Assembly (NCBI RefSeq): GCF_963681195.1
Contig: NZ_OY808997.1
Span: forward strand, 1,116,001-1,180,000
Source: Vibrio sp. 16
GTDB taxonomy: Bacteria; Pseudomonadota; Gammaproteobacteria; Enterobacterales; Vibrionaceae
DNA length: 64,000 nucleotides
Direction of reading: 5' to 3'
This document shows, piece after piece, positions 25,172 to 34,354 of this stretch (positions are counted from its first letter, which is position 1; each line of letters starts with the position of its first letter). Below the pieces are notes generated by a model. It did no database searches and was not told the DNA's origin. It saw only the letters and a list, made by a program, of their open reading frames with translations. Both the position numbers and the translations under genes were made by a program.

Positions 25172-26173
25172 TTAGTTATTCAGTATCATCTTGTAAAACA
25201 AACGTCTCGAATCGCCCGTGCTCTCTCGCTCAACAACATATTGGACATGACCTTCTTTATTTGCATTGGGCGACAACTGAATGCTCCACAATGGGTTAAT
25301 TTGATTTGGCACAATAGAGTAGCGCACATCCATGATTCGCATTGGATTGTTAGGATCCACAGCAAGGTATCCATTCGAAAAATGATCAAAACGACCAATA
25401 TCAATGGCCTGCTGGGAACTCAAATCAAGCCAAGAGAAGTCTCGTGCGATATCGAGCTTCTGAACGGACTCACCTTGATAGACTTTTGTGTTCACTCCAG
25501 CTCTTATCGCGTCAATGTAGAACTCGTCGTCGGTTTCATACACGACTTTCCAAAGCAAAAGGTTAGCAAAGCTGGGTTTGGCTGCTAGCCGGATAGGAGA
25601 ATGCTGGCGCTCGGTTGCTAACTGCCAGGCAACTTGCTCGACACGTTGTTTCTGAATGCCCCCTAATGAGAGGTAGACCAGCGCCCAAACGCAAGCGGCG
25701 CGTGCGAACACTGGGCTACGCCGCCATACAGCAAGGGCAACCAAGATTAAGACAGGCAACGTAAACATAGGATCCACAACAGAGACATTGCTCCAAGCAA
25801 CACGCTGCTGACTCAGAGGCCAAAACAGCTGAGTGCCGTAACTTGTGCAAGCATCCAGCAAAGCGTGAGTCGAAAAACCTAAAGCACAATATAACCAACT
25901 TCGTCCAAATGACAGTCCAACTCTTCTTGCCAATAACGGATACAAAACAAGTGTGCAAAGCAAGCTGCCGATGGGAATGAATAGTAATGAGTGGGTAAAC
26001 TGGCGATGGTATTGCAAATACAGTAGTGGGTCTTGAGAAGAACGGATCAGGACATCTAAATCTGGCGCCATTCCAGACAACATTCCTAAAACGCCAGCGA
26101 CAATTACGTGCTGTTTTTTACCCACAGATTGGGGTAACGAAGCACCAATTAGGCCTTGTGTTAGTGGGTCCAT
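25172..26173 (-). CDS. YdjM-like membrane-bound metal-dependent hydrolase (DUF457)
   Basis: The 333-residue protein begins MDPLTQGLIGASL and has the family metal-binding pattern GMAPDLDVL (about 34-42) and HRQFTHSL (about 56-63), followed by four or five membrane helices and a periplasmic C-terminal half. Members are inner-membrane hydrolases, some LexA-regulated, with unknown substrate. The ATG at 26173 is preferred to the TTG one codon earlier. The 26174-26512 gap contains a perfect 9-bp inverted repeat (26423-26443) but no convincing gene. Confidence 0.85.
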   Translation of the reverse strand: MDPLTQGLIGASLPQSVGKKQHVIVAGVLGMLSGMAPDLDVLIRSSQDPLLYLQYHRQFTHSLLFIPIGSLLCTLVLYPLLARRVGLSFGRSWLYCALGFSTHALLDACTSYGTQLFWPLSQQRVAWSNVSVVDPMFTLPVLILVALAVWRRSPVFARAACVWALVYLSLGGIQKQRVEQVAWQLATERQHSPIRLAAKPSFANLLLWKVVYETDDEFYIDAIRAGVNTKVYQGESVQKLDIARDFSWLDLSSQQAIDIGRFDHFSNGYLAVDPNNPMRIMDVRYSIVPNQINPLWSIQLSPNANKEGHVQYVVERESTGDSRRLFYKMILNN

Positions 26174-26422
26174 CAAATCTACTCATCTATCGTGCGTAAT
26201 ACGCAAAAATCTCGCGACATATTCAGGCGTCATCTCTTCTCTCTCAAAGCATAGACGCGCAGCAGAGAATAGGTAAATAGAGGGATCTGAAGCCTTGCCC
26301 CAAACAGAGCGCATTAGCTAGGAAAAAAGCAATACAAAGGCTTGAAACCTCAACCTAAGATGGGGGCCAAAGAACAGAAGAGAAAGGATTGATGGAGTAA
26401 GCGACGAACTCGATGATTAGAA

Positions 26423-26443
26423 CAGCGCAGTGGTACTGCGCTG
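26423..26443. repeat. Perfect inverted repeat CAGCGCAGT/ACTGCGCTG
   Basis: A 9-bp stem with a 3-base loop lies 70 bases behind the stop of the gene at 26513-27052. No clear T-run follows on either strand; it may act as a weak terminator. Confidence 0.4.
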
Positions 26444-26512
26444 CTCTATGTGCGGTTTCAATCTAAGCCAGCGTCATCTAAAGCGCTGTGAACTAAATAA
26501 TAGACGCGTATG

Positions 26513-27052
26513 CTACTCAGTTAGCATTTGTTCATGAGAGGCGGACTCGTCAGCCGAATTAGAAAATGAATCTTTGAGTCTTTGAGTAAGCACTGGTAAA
26601 TCATTGCGATAAAACCCAGCAGTGTAACCGTCCACTCGCGGAGGCAGCGACTGCACTAAGCTCATCAGGACGTTTTGAGTAAACTCCGCGGCATCTTCAT
26701 CGCGACTCAATGAGGCCAAAACATCCACCTCTATTACATTGAGCAGATCACTGGTTAACTGCTCATAGTGAGCAACGTTCTCTGGCGTCACCGTCTGATA
26801 AACAAAATAGTAGTTTGCAATACGATATAACGCATCGCTCTCTTTCTGGGACAAACAGCCCGATTGAGTCAACGGCTTGAGGCTAGCCTTGAAGCGTTTT
26901 TTCAGCTTTTCAACTCGAGAGCTGAGTGATTTTTTCTCATTTTGCTCCTGAGCTTTCTTCTTGTTGTAGTGATAAAAATAGAACGTAATAAGTAAAAACA
27001 TCGCAATCAGTAATGCGATAATGAGAAAGAAAGGCATAAGTAACTGATTCAA
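26513..27052 (-). CDS. Hypothetical protein with one N-terminal membrane anchor
   Basis: The 179-residue product starts with a long hydrophobic helix (about 5-28), followed by a very basic stretch (HYNKKKAQEQNEKK), which fits an N-out, C-in anchor. The cytoplasmic part is mainly helical with no recognised motif. It diverges from the MFS gene at 27187. I do not recognise the family. Confidence 0.7.
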   Translation of the reverse strand: MNQLLMPFFLIIALLIAMFLLITFYFYHYNKKKAQEQNEKKSLSSRVEKLKKRFKASLKPLTQSGCLSQKESDALYRIANYYFVYQTVTPENVAHYEQLTSDLLNVIEVDVLASLSRDEDAAEFTQNVLMSLVQSLPPRVDGYTAGFYRNDLPVLTQRLKDSFSNSADESASHEQMLTE

Positions 27053-27186
27053 ATAAGGCTATAGTTATTACAAGGTGAGAATTATAGGCAATCCACTCGA
27101 AGCAATCAAAAGCTCTTTGTATCTAATGATGTCTATTTCGCAACTTGATTTGAGCTTTGCTTTTATGGGACAGACTGGAGCGACAC

Positions 27187-28521
27187 ATGACAGTTAGGGA
27201 AATTTTGCTCGTTAACAACGTTCGCTGCTTTTTGATGTTTCGAAGCAGTTACTTTGCCCGTTTTTACTATCCGGTATTTACGCTCCTTTATTTGGACTAC
27301 GGCCTCACTCTATCTCAGTTCGCTATGCTCAATGTGGTTTGGGCTGTGACCATCGTCATCGCCGAAGTTCCCTCTGGCGCGTTTGCCGATACCCTCGGGC
27401 GCAAAAAGCTTGTCGTCATATCTTCGTTGGTGATGTTCATCGAAATTGCCATGATCGCCTTTGTACCGACAGGAAACGCTACACTGGTGTTTTATGTCTT
27501 TCTGGTCAACCGAGTGCTGAGTGGACTGGCGATGGCACTGGCAAGCGGCGCAGATGAAGCCCTCGCGTATGACACATTAAAAGAGCAAGGCAAAGAAGAT
27601 GCTTGGCCGCATGTCTTGCAACTGCAATTGCGTATTTCCGCTACGGTGGGGATCATTGTGACTTTGCTTGGTGCAGCAATGTATGACGTTAATTTTATGG
27701 CGGCTCTGTATGGATTTTTGGGATGGGATCAACCACAAAGCACCCAAGATATTATGCGAACGCCTGTCTACGCCACGTTGTTTGTTGCTTTAGTTGCGAT
27801 TTATTCCGCTTATAGCATGAAAGAAGAACCGAAAACGTCACCGGAAACACATCACTCAACAAATTCAACATTGGCAAGTTTGAAGTTAACGCTAAATACC
27901 GGAAAGTGGGTCCTCTCTACACCTGTCGTGCTATTTGTACTGCTCTACTACAGCTTATTCGAGCATACGTCGCGCATGTTGTTGACAATGAATAGCCAGT
28001 ACTATCTCGCGATTCATATCCCGATCATTTATTTTGGTTTAATTGGCGCAGGGATCAGCGTGTTGCAAATTCTACTTGCCGGCCAAAGCAGGAAACTAGC
28101 AGAACGCTGTGAGCCCAGAGTCTTCCTTGTAGGCGTGGGGTTACTGACTCTAGCCACTTACTATTTGATCAGTTTAGGCTGGCCAATTTTCGGCTTGCTC
28201 CCGGCACTTGCGTTGATCTTTCTGACAATGACGATGAATATCTTCATCAGCTACCATTTAAACAGAAACACCGAGTCACACAATCGTGCAACGGTTCTTA
28301 GCTTTAAAGGACTCATGTTCAACATTGGCTATGGAACAATCGGTATGCTATATGCCTACTACTACAAACTATTGTCAAAAAACTATTCCGAACAAGAGAT
28401 TGAACAACACACCGCGTTTTTGGATTCACTCTCCGCTTTCACTTATTACTTCGCAGCTTTGTTTATCCTTGTGAGCGTCTTTTTCGTTATCAGAAACAAT
28501 AAAGAGGCGATATTCAGATAG
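27187..28521 (+). CDS. MFS transporter
   Basis: The ATG at 27187 with GGAG 6 bases before it gives 444 residues; a TTG at 27157 is less likely. Twelve hydrophobic segments are seen, with the MFS inter-helix motif ADTLGRKKLVV (loop 2-3). The AEVPSGAFADTLGRK signature is that of the drug-H+ antiporter-like MFS group. The substrate is unknown. It is monocistronic. Confidence 0.85.
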   Translation: MTVREILLVNNVRCFLMFRSSYFARFYYPVFTLLYLDYGLTLSQFAMLNVVWAVTIVIAEVPSGAFADTLGRKKLVVISSLVMFIEIAMIAFVPTGNATLVFYVFLVNRVLSGLAMALASGADEALAYDTLKEQGKEDAWPHVLQLQLRISATVGIIVTLLGAAMYDVNFMAALYGFLGWDQPQSTQDIMRTPVYATLFVALVAIYSAYSMKEEPKTSPETHHSTNSTLASLKLTLNTGKWVLSTPVVLFVLLYYSLFEHTSRMLLTMNSQYYLAIHIPIIYFGLIGAGISVLQILLAGQSRKLAERCEPRVFLVGVGLLTLATYYLISLGWPIFGLLPALALIFLTMTMNIFISYHLNRNTESHNRATVLSFKGLMFNIGYGTIGMLYAYYYKLLSKNYSEQEIEQHTAFLDSLSAFTYYFAALFILVSVFFVIRNNKEAIFR

Positions 28522-28565
28522 CGTCACCAAAACGCTCACAGGGCAGATTTTAGAGCGGAAAGGTA

Positions 28566-28787
28566 CTATTTGCAGAAGGTATCGATATAAAGCGCTTCTA
28601 CTTTATCTCTCGCCCATTGCGTTCGGCGAAGAAACTTAAGCGAAGACTTAATTGAAGGGTTGTTATAAAAACAGTTGATTTGGATTTCGGCGTCTAACCC
28701 TTCCCAACCATAGTGTTCTTGTAAGCGAACAAGAATTTTTTCTAAAGTCAGACCATGTAAGGGGTTATTGGGTTGTTCTTGGCTCAT
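28566..28787 (-). CDS. VF530-family DNA-binding protein (DUF2132)
   Basis: The 73-residue protein matches the VF530 family throughout: [12 protein letters not shown] near the start, YGWEGLD (about 26-32) and a C-terminal [16 protein letters not shown]. The founding member from Vibrio fischeri has a small helical fold reported to bind DNA. The cellular role is unknown. Confidence 0.88.
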   Translation of the reverse strand: MSQEQPNNPLHGLTLEKILVRLQEHYGWEGLDAEIQINCFYNNPSIKSSLKFLRRTQWARDKVEALYIDTFCK

Positions 28788-28897
28788 AACAGAGACTCCT
28801 GACGAACGGCTCTAAACCGCTATGGTAGCAGATTAGACCCGCTCTGTTCGACGTTTTATCTCAGATGAACTTTGCAATGCCCCACGGAAGAGGTCGT

Positions 28898-29410
28898 TTA
28901 GTCTGTAAACACGAGCTCTTTCTTTTTAGCAACAGAAACAACCTGTGTGCCGGCAATGAGATCATGAATACAGCGGCGATCCTTTCTGAAAATAAAGAGA
29001 ATATTGATGATAATCAACAAACTCCCAATAGGGCCCAAAAAAGAAATGATAGCCAAAGGTAACCAACGTTTTAATATCAGCTTTGGCAGACCCACTCGCT
29101 GGTTTTCCATTGTGACAATGGCGATTTCGAACACGTTTTTTCCAATGCTTTGCCCATACTTATGGAGCAGATAGCCATGCAAAAGCAGATAGATTGCCCC
29201 CGAGTAGACTAATATTAGAAGCGAGAATAGGGGGGACCCATTCGCGTTTGCTAGATCCTCGGGGAGAGGATAGATATAAACGGGTACGACGAAAATAATA
29301 GTAATTAAACTATCTATCAACCAAGCCCAAAAACGCGACCAACGAGAGGCAAGGACCGTTTCGGGAGCCCCTATTTCATTATTTGTATCCGTTGTCTGCG
29401 CGCTATCCAT
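28898..29410 (-). CDS. RDD-family membrane protein (second copy type)
   Basis: The 170-residue protein has the RDD pattern: RFWAWLIDSLITIIF (about 26-40) at the first helix and YGQSIGKNVFEIAIV before the second half, with three to four helices. It starts 4 bases behind a lipoprotein gene read in the same direction, so the two are probably one operon. Confidence 0.85.
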   Translation of the reverse strand: MDSAQTTDTNNEIGAPETVLASRWSRFWAWLIDSLITIIFVVPVYIYPLPEDLANANGSPLFSLLILVYSGAIYLLLHGYLLHKYGQSIGKNVFEIAIVTMENQRVGLPKLILKRWLPLAIISFLGPIGSLLIIINILFIFRKDRRCIHDLIAGTQVVSVAKKKELVFTD

Positions 29411-29414
29411 TGCC

Positions 29415-29888
29415 TTACTCTGCCGACGTTAATTGACAGTCCAACGTCTTGCCACCATTGACTGATATCATTCGCATTTTATTCGCAGAGAGGAACTCTA
29501 AATCATCTAAGCTAGTATGTGAGTCTGGCACCTTGCGCTTAATTGCGTACGCGACAAAATTCGATTTCTGGTTGTTGGCGACAACCTCGTTACTTGATGA
29601 CACCGACTTCAGCTGATGTCCTGAGATAGACCATTCTCCTGCTGATTTCACTGTCACCGAAACCGGTTCTTGTGACTTATCGATGACTTCTTCAAATTCA
29701 GCACTCATCGTAAAACGGCCATCGGAAAAGTAAGTCGCTGTAACAGTCGCATCTAAAGAATCATCCTGACACAGCCAACTTCCCAACAATTGTTCTTCAC
29801 TGACATCTGGTAGTTGTTTGGGTTCGATTTCATTGGCGGCACAGCCACTTAAAGCAAGACTTACAAGTAAAAAAGAGACGTTTTTCAT
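29415..29888 (-). CDS. Predicted lipoprotein
   Basis: The 157-residue product begins with a signal peptide and lipobox LSGC (C16). The mature part is a beta-rich domain with two further cysteines (about LLGSWLCQDD and TLDCQL), like small META or lipocalin-type lipoproteins. No family can be named. It is upstream of and probably co-transcribed with the RDD gene. Confidence 0.75.
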   Translation of the reverse strand: MKNVSFLLVSLALSGCAANEIEPKQLPDVSEEQLLGSWLCQDDSLDATVTATYFSDGRFTMSAEFEEVIDKSQEPVSVTVKSAGEWSISGHQLKSVSSSNEVVANNQKSNFVAYAIKRKVPDSHTSLDDLEFLSANKMRMISVNGGKTLDCQLTSAE

Positions 29889-30131
29889 TATTTATAGACC
29901 TAACCTAACTACATAACTGAGCAATTCAGTGTTCATCACCCAGTTAATTCGATTTTATAATAATTAAGGCGAGATTTATAAGCCACACAAATAAAAAAGT
30001 AAATACATTTAGTGCCTATATAACAGAGACTTATATTGGGTTCAGAATAAACGTCCATTTGGTACTTTGCTTTCCAAACAGAGAGCTTTGCAGCGCCAAG
30101 AGCAATGTAAAATATGCCTATGTTCCGATAA

Positions 30132-30632
30132 TCAAAAAACCGCACACATAATATGTTGAGGCCCAGCGTCTCCACCAAGATACTGTAACTGAGTATCTTC
30201 AAAACCAGCTTTTTGGTAACAAGAAAACGCGCGCGGGTTCTTGCAGTTGACGGTGAGATAAATCGAGTGATAGCTGGCGTAGTTTTCTTTTAAGTAAGCC
30301 AGTAGCGCAACAACAGCTTGCGTTCCAATTCCTTTGCCTTGGTAGTTTTTATCAACCGCAAATGCACGAAGCCCAATCGCGCCACTGGGACAAAACTCGT
30401 AGTTATCCGAATAGGCAACGTCTAGTTTAAAGAAACCGACTATATGTTCTTGGTGTTTAATCACGTGTAAATGCGTGGTTTCGCAGTCATCCAACAGAAA
30501 TTCTTCTGCGGTACCAGCAAACTTGATCTGTTCTTGCGCGATTTCTACTTTCCTTACCTCTTCCTTTTGGTCGCAACTGAGTTTTTCGATTTTTATCATT
30601 TTGTTTTCCACATACATTTCATTAAAAGCCAT
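30132..30632 (-). CDS. GNAT-family N-acetyltransferase
   Basis: The 166-residue protein has the GNAT acetyl-CoA site in the segment AVDKNYQGKGIGTQAVV (Q/RxxGxG/A motif QGKGIG) and the C-terminal NPRAFSCYQKAGFED motif. The substrate is unknown. A shorter start at 30599 is possible. The 30-240 bases behind its stop show no gene. Confidence 0.88.
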   Translation of the reverse strand: MAFNEMYVENKMIKIEKLSCDQKEEVRKVEIAQEQIKFAGTAEEFLLDDCETTHLHVIKHQEHIVGFFKLDVAYSDNYEFCPSGAIGLRAFAVDKNYQGKGIGTQAVVALLAYLKENYASYHSIYLTVNCKNPRAFSCYQKAGFEDTQLQYLGGDAGPQHIMCAVF

Positions 30633-30771
30633 TTAGACTCTTCATTCTTGGGGATCAACAGCGAACAGCCATGGATTCGCCTAGAGTTGAGATAATATGC
30701 GCAACCGCTAGCCACATCAAAAAGTGTCACTCAAATATTTAAGCTAACCCTAACAATCGTCGTTTTCACTG

Positions 30772-31479
30772 TTAGTCAATCAAATCCAATGTAAGTAGTA
30801 AACGGTGAGTGTTTTCTGAGGTCGTAGGCGAACGATGCACGATTCCAGCCCCTTCATTTCCTTGCCATAGCTCTCCTTTAAGCAAAGCCACATCTCCAAT
30901 ATTCAACTGCTGCACGTCATTCGATGCTCCATATAACCCTGATAGATCATCCGGCATACCTTGGTTCCCCGCCGCTAGACGCGAACGATCGACGCATTCA
31001 TCCGCTAACCATTCTGTTGCAACACCATTGTAGGTTGTAACAAGTCGGACAGGCACTTTATCTACATGGAACCGAGGACACATTGCGCCATTGAGTGTTG
31101 TAAGCCTTAAACCAGCGCGTTCGACGTCAAATAAGCAGCAAAACATATCAACCAGACTGGCTATATCATCACCGATGATTTCGAGGCCTTCTACATCATC
31201 CAACAAGTCAGAAACTTGCTGCTTTGCGCTGCTTGGAGTGACAACAATAGATGCTCTCAGACTCGGTTTGTGAGCGACAACGAAATTGGCCGCCTCATGA
31301 AGTTCGTTGGCAATGCTACGGCGCCAAACGGCAATATTAACGTTTGGCTGGTAGACATGGCCGAGGGTGATGGGGCTATCCCCGATACTTGCAATTTTAA
31401 ATGTGAGTGAATCACTAGAGGCGGCATTGCTCCCAAGTGACTCTACTTCGAATTGTCTGTCTTTTGTGCTTGTGCTCAT
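30772..31479 (-). CDS. DUF1826 protein, probably zinc-starvation induced
   Basis: The 235-residue product (ATG at 31479, GGAGG before it) matches DUF1826: a CPRFHVD segment and a C-terminal GIVHRSP segment, an arrangement reminiscent of Fe(II)- or Zn-binding double-stranded beta-helix proteins. DUF1826 genes are repeatedly found near COG0523 metallochaperones in Zur regulons. Here a strong Zur-type palindrome lies 25 bases before the start codon, supporting zinc control. The biochemical role is unknown. Confidence 0.8.
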   Translation of the reverse strand: MSTSTKDRQFEVESLGSNAASSDSLTFKIASIGDSPITLGHVYQPNVNIAVWRRSIANELHEAANFVVAHKPSLRASIVVTPSSAKQQVSDLLDDVEGLEIIGDDIASLVDMFCCLFDVERAGLRLTTLNGAMCPRFHVDKVPVRLVTTYNGVATEWLADECVDRSRLAAGNQGMPDDLSGLYGASNDVQQLNIGDVALLKGELWQGNEGAGIVHRSPTTSENTHRLLLTLDLID

Positions 31480-31503
31480 AGGATACCTCCTTTTGATACA
31501 AAC

Positions 31504-31521
31504 CAAATGTTATAACATAAC
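31504..31521 (-). promoter_or_regulatory. Zur-type operator upstream of DUF1826 gene
   Basis: CAAATGTTATAACATAAC contains the perfect palindrome TGTTATAACA, the core of the gammaproteobacterial Zur box. It lies 25-42 bases upstream of the ATG at 31479, where a repressor would block the promoter. Confidence 0.7.
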
Positions 31522-31641
31522 AATTAATACAATTAAATGGGCATCATAGACTTAGTTAATGAGGAGAGGTTTGGGTAGATCAAGGTCGGGAAAAGCTTTA
31601 AATTTCTTCGATTAAGAAATCTTTGCCTATCAGATAAGATC

Positions 31642-31674
31642 AAAAAAGCGCGCTAAACCAGAGGTCTGCGCGCC
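31642..31674 (-). terminator. Terminator of the Bor-like lipoprotein gene
   Basis: On the minus strand GCGCGC, a 14-base loop and GCGCGC are followed by six T, 25 bases behind the stop at 31699. Confidence 0.75.
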
Positions 31675-31698
31675 AATTAATTTCACCGATTAAGTCGA

Positions 31699-31986
31699 TT
31701 ACTTACAGTAAACTCGAGCTTCGCGTGGAGTGTAAATACCAAGTGTCACAACCTCAAGAAGTCCGTTAACGAATGTTTTTTGAACTTCAACTTTTGCTAC
31801 TTTGTCTGCACTACCACAGGTACCTGCTGCGTCTACTTCTTTCTTCTGAGCTAAACCGTCAATGAAAAAGTGATGTGATTGTGTGGTTGCCGGCTTAGAC
31901 GTTTCTTCTTTTGACATAACAAATGTCTGCTGCGCACAACCAGTAGCCAAAACAGATAAGGCTGCGATAATCATTACTTTCTTCAT
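31699..31986 (-). CDS. Bor/Iss-family lipoprotein
   Basis: The 95-residue product (ATG at 31986 with GGAGAG before it) has a signal peptide with lipobox ATGC and matches phage-lambda Bor along its length: TGCAQQTF, HHFFIDG, VDAAGTCG, KTFVNGLLEVVTLGIYTP and ARVYC. Bor and its relative Iss are outer-membrane lipoproteins linked to serum resistance. The protein is a lysogenic-conversion type, but no phage genes surround it here. Confidence 0.88.
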   Translation of the reverse strand: MKKVMIIAALSVLATGCAQQTFVMSKEETSKPATTQSHHFFIDGLAQKKEVDAAGTCGSADKVAKVEVQKTFVNGLLEVVTLGIYTPREARVYCK

Positions 31987-32110
31987 TGTTCTCTCCAAAT
32001 TCAATATCGATCTTGAACGCTAACCGCAAAGTTTTTAACGCTGCTTAGCGACGGAGAGGATTATTGCAAATTGTTCTGCGAGCGACTGTATGGGTTTGTC
32101 ATTGAAATCA

Positions 32111-33409
32111 TTACAAAACAGGGAACGTTAGTTTAAACTCTGCACCTTGTAATAACGCACTGCGCCCAACTTCCACTTTGCCATCATGTTGTTCACATAT
32201 TTTATGAACAATCGACAAACCAAGCCCATGCCCACTTTTCGCCTTGTTCCGCGCTTTGCTTCCTACATAAAACGGTTCAAATAGGTTTGCAATGTGCTCT
32301 TCATCAACACCTGGTCCATCATCATGAACCGATACAGTGACCGCTTGCGCTTGCTTCTCAAACTCGATAAGGATCTTTTGATCGGCGAACTTCATCGCAT
32401 TACGCACAACGTTGTCGAGTGCGCGTTTTAGCAATCTTTCATCGGCAAATACGGATACGTTGCTCGCAAACTGCTTGGGTTGGATCGAGAGTTCAAGTTG
32501 CGTCTCTTTATTCCAACGTACGTTACCTTTGCTTAACAGCTCGCCCACATCAACCGTCGTCTTAGTAAGCTCAAGACGATGGCTATCAAGCCGAGCGTAA
32601 CAGAGCAACTCATCAACCATGGTTTCCATTTCTTCAGTATCTTCAACAATACTGTCGATTGTCTGCCTTTGCTCCTCATCCAAGTTGGTATCTTTGAGCA
32701 ACTCTGCCTGCCATTGAATCCGAAACACTGGCGTGCGCAGTTCATGAGCCACAGCATTGGTCAGTGCCCTGTTGCTGTCGATTAGATTTTGGATGCGATC
32801 CGCCATATGGTTAAATGACTGGTTTAGTGAGCCAATTGCACGTCCTGATGCGGTCTCTGCACGAGCAGAAAGTTCACCTTGGGCGAAGCTAAGTGTTGCG
32901 GTTTCGAGCTTTTTCACCCGCCAAAAAATCACCAGCAGGTGACACAAGCTATACAAGATGAAGCTGGCAATAAAAAACATCCAGACAATATCATTTTGCA
33001 GGTCTGCATTTTGTCGAATGGGGTTTTCATCATCAGGGAGGTAGTGATAAGTCGCGTCTGAGCCTGCTAATTTAAACCACAGCTCTCGCTCTTCATCATG
33101 AAAGATAGGCATATCAAATCCGCCAGAAAAGTAATGCTTTACCTCGTCTGGCAAACTGTCGTTGGGCGTATAAATAAAGAGAGACAGCTTCGACAGCTGC
33201 GTAAACTCTTTCATGCTTTGCTGCGCCGCTTCTATGCCTTGCGCGTTGGCGATAGTTTGTAAAAGCTGTTGATGCGCAGCCGCTTCATAATCCTTTAGTA
33301 AATAGTCGTGGTCCGTCGTGATTTCGTACATGGTTATTTCATAGGCAAAAACGCCAATGAAAAAACAAGTCATCAATCCAAGTATGGATTCCAAGTACAT
33401 CCTTCGCAT
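32111..33409 (-). CDS. Sensor histidine kinase (RstB-like)
   Basis: The ATG at 33409 (AAGAG before it) gives 432 residues and a 23-base gap to the regulator gene; a TTG at 33451 would overlap it. Two membrane helices (about 10-28 and 145-167) enclose a periplasmic domain of about 115 residues. HAMP, HisKA (VAHELRTPV) and HATPase (DDGPGVDEEH, HGLGLSIV) domains follow. Length and layout resemble RstB, but the periplasmic part is not obviously the same. It forms an operon with the OmpR-type regulator. Confidence 0.88.
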   Translation of the reverse strand: MRRMYLESILGLMTCFFIGVFAYEITMYEITTDHDYLLKDYEAAAHQQLLQTIANAQGIEAAQQSMKEFTQLSKLSLFIYTPNDSLPDEVKHYFSGGFDMPIFHDEERELWFKLAGSDATYHYLPDDENPIRQNADLQNDIVWMFFIASFILYSLCHLLVIFWRVKKLETATLSFAQGELSARAETASGRAIGSLNQSFNHMADRIQNLIDSNRALTNAVAHELRTPVFRIQWQAELLKDTNLDEEQRQTIDSIVEDTEEMETMVDELLCYARLDSHRLELTKTTVDVGELLSKGNVRWNKETQLELSIQPKQFASNVSVFADERLLKRALDNVVRNAMKFADQKILIEFEKQAQAVTVSVHDDGPGVDEEHIANLFEPFYVGSKARNKAKSGHGLGLSIVHKICEQHDGKVEVGRSALLQGAEFKLTFPVL

Positions 33410-33432
33410 CAAAATTCTCTTATTAAGGTCAG

Positions 33433-34155
33433 TTAAGCGATTGACTTCCAAGCACTTGAAACGAATAGGTACCCTTTTCCTCTCACAGTTTGAATTTTCA
33501 CTGCTGGGTTGGAATCATCGCCAAGTAGCTTGCGTAAGCGAACGATTTTGTTATCAATCGTTCGGTCTAAGCCATCGTATTCAATACCACGCAACTCAAG
33601 CGTTAATTTGTCTCTTGATAGCGCCTCATCTGGGTAAGTGGCCAAAAACCACAACAAATCAAACTCACTGTCTGTCATGGCAATGTTTTGACCATCGAGT
33701 TCGCAGCGCTTGTACGTTTTTCTTAGCACTAAGTTGTCGAAATGACGCTCATTCTCGTTTGTTTCCAACTCGGGTTGCTCCATCCTGCGTAACAACGTCC
33801 TTATCCGAGCAAGCAACACTCGCGGCTTGATCGGTTTGGTCACGTAATCATCAGCACCTGTTTCTAAACCTGCCACATGATCGAAATCGTCATCACTGGC
33901 AGTGAGCATTAAGATCTTACCTTTGTAATGAGTACGCGTCTGTCGACAAATTGTAAGCCCGTCCATGACAGGCAACATCAAATCCAAAAGAACGACGTCA
34001 GGTTGGTTGTCGATGATATAGCGAGTTGCCGTTTCACCATCATCCAATGTATCTACAGCAAAACCTTGCGTTACAAAATAATCCTTAAGCATTCGTTGAA
34101 GTTTTAAATCATCTTCAACGATCAGCATTGAATGTTGTTTTATCGAGTTATTCAT
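33433..34155 (-). CDS. OmpR-family response regulator (RstA-like)
   Basis: The 240-residue protein has a receiver domain with the acidic pocket EDD, phospho-acceptor in VVLLDLMLPVMDG and the conserved lysine in VTKPIKP, then a winged-helix domain ending VRGKGYLFV. It is the first gene of the two-component operon and diverges from the lipoprotein gene at 34355, a natural candidate target. The ATG at 34155 is chosen over a TTG two codons earlier. Confidence 0.9.
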   Translation of the reverse strand: MNNSIKQHSMLIVEDDLKLQRMLKDYFVTQGFAVDTLDDGETATRYIIDNQPDVVLLDLMLPVMDGLTICRQTRTHYKGKILMLTASDDDFDHVAGLETGADDYVTKPIKPRVLLARIRTLLRRMEQPELETNENERHFDNLVLRKTYKRCELDGQNIAMTDSEFDLLWFLATYPDEALSRDKLTLELRGIEYDGLDRTIDNKIVRLRKLLGDDSNPAVKIQTVRGKGYLFVSSAWKSIA

Positions 34156-34354
34156 TAGCAAATGGTCTCGCTATATTTTATGGGATGTGAAATCCCGAAC
34201 TGCTTGAATTAGCTGGCGCAATGAGGAGCGCAACCGCCATTTATTTTGTGAGCGTATTGTAACGGCATGCTCATACATTTCCATACATGAACACGACAGT
34301 CAGTGTCCATTTTTGAGAATAGAATTCCTCACATCAAACCTAAGGGGAAAAACA

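Noticed and set aside
26180..26232. 16-codon minus-strand frame MTPEYVARFLRITHDR just before the YdjM-like gene
   Set aside because: Has a GAGAG-like site but is too short to judge; no regulatory codon pattern.
29936..30202. 88-codon minus-strand frame behind the acetyltransferase
   Set aside because: It overlaps the end of the acetyltransferase gene in another frame by 71 bases, has no ribosome-binding site and AT-rich low-information content.
31699..31986. Bor-like gene as marker of a lambdoid prophage
   Set aside because: No neighbouring phage genes; Bor homologues occur alone in many genomes.
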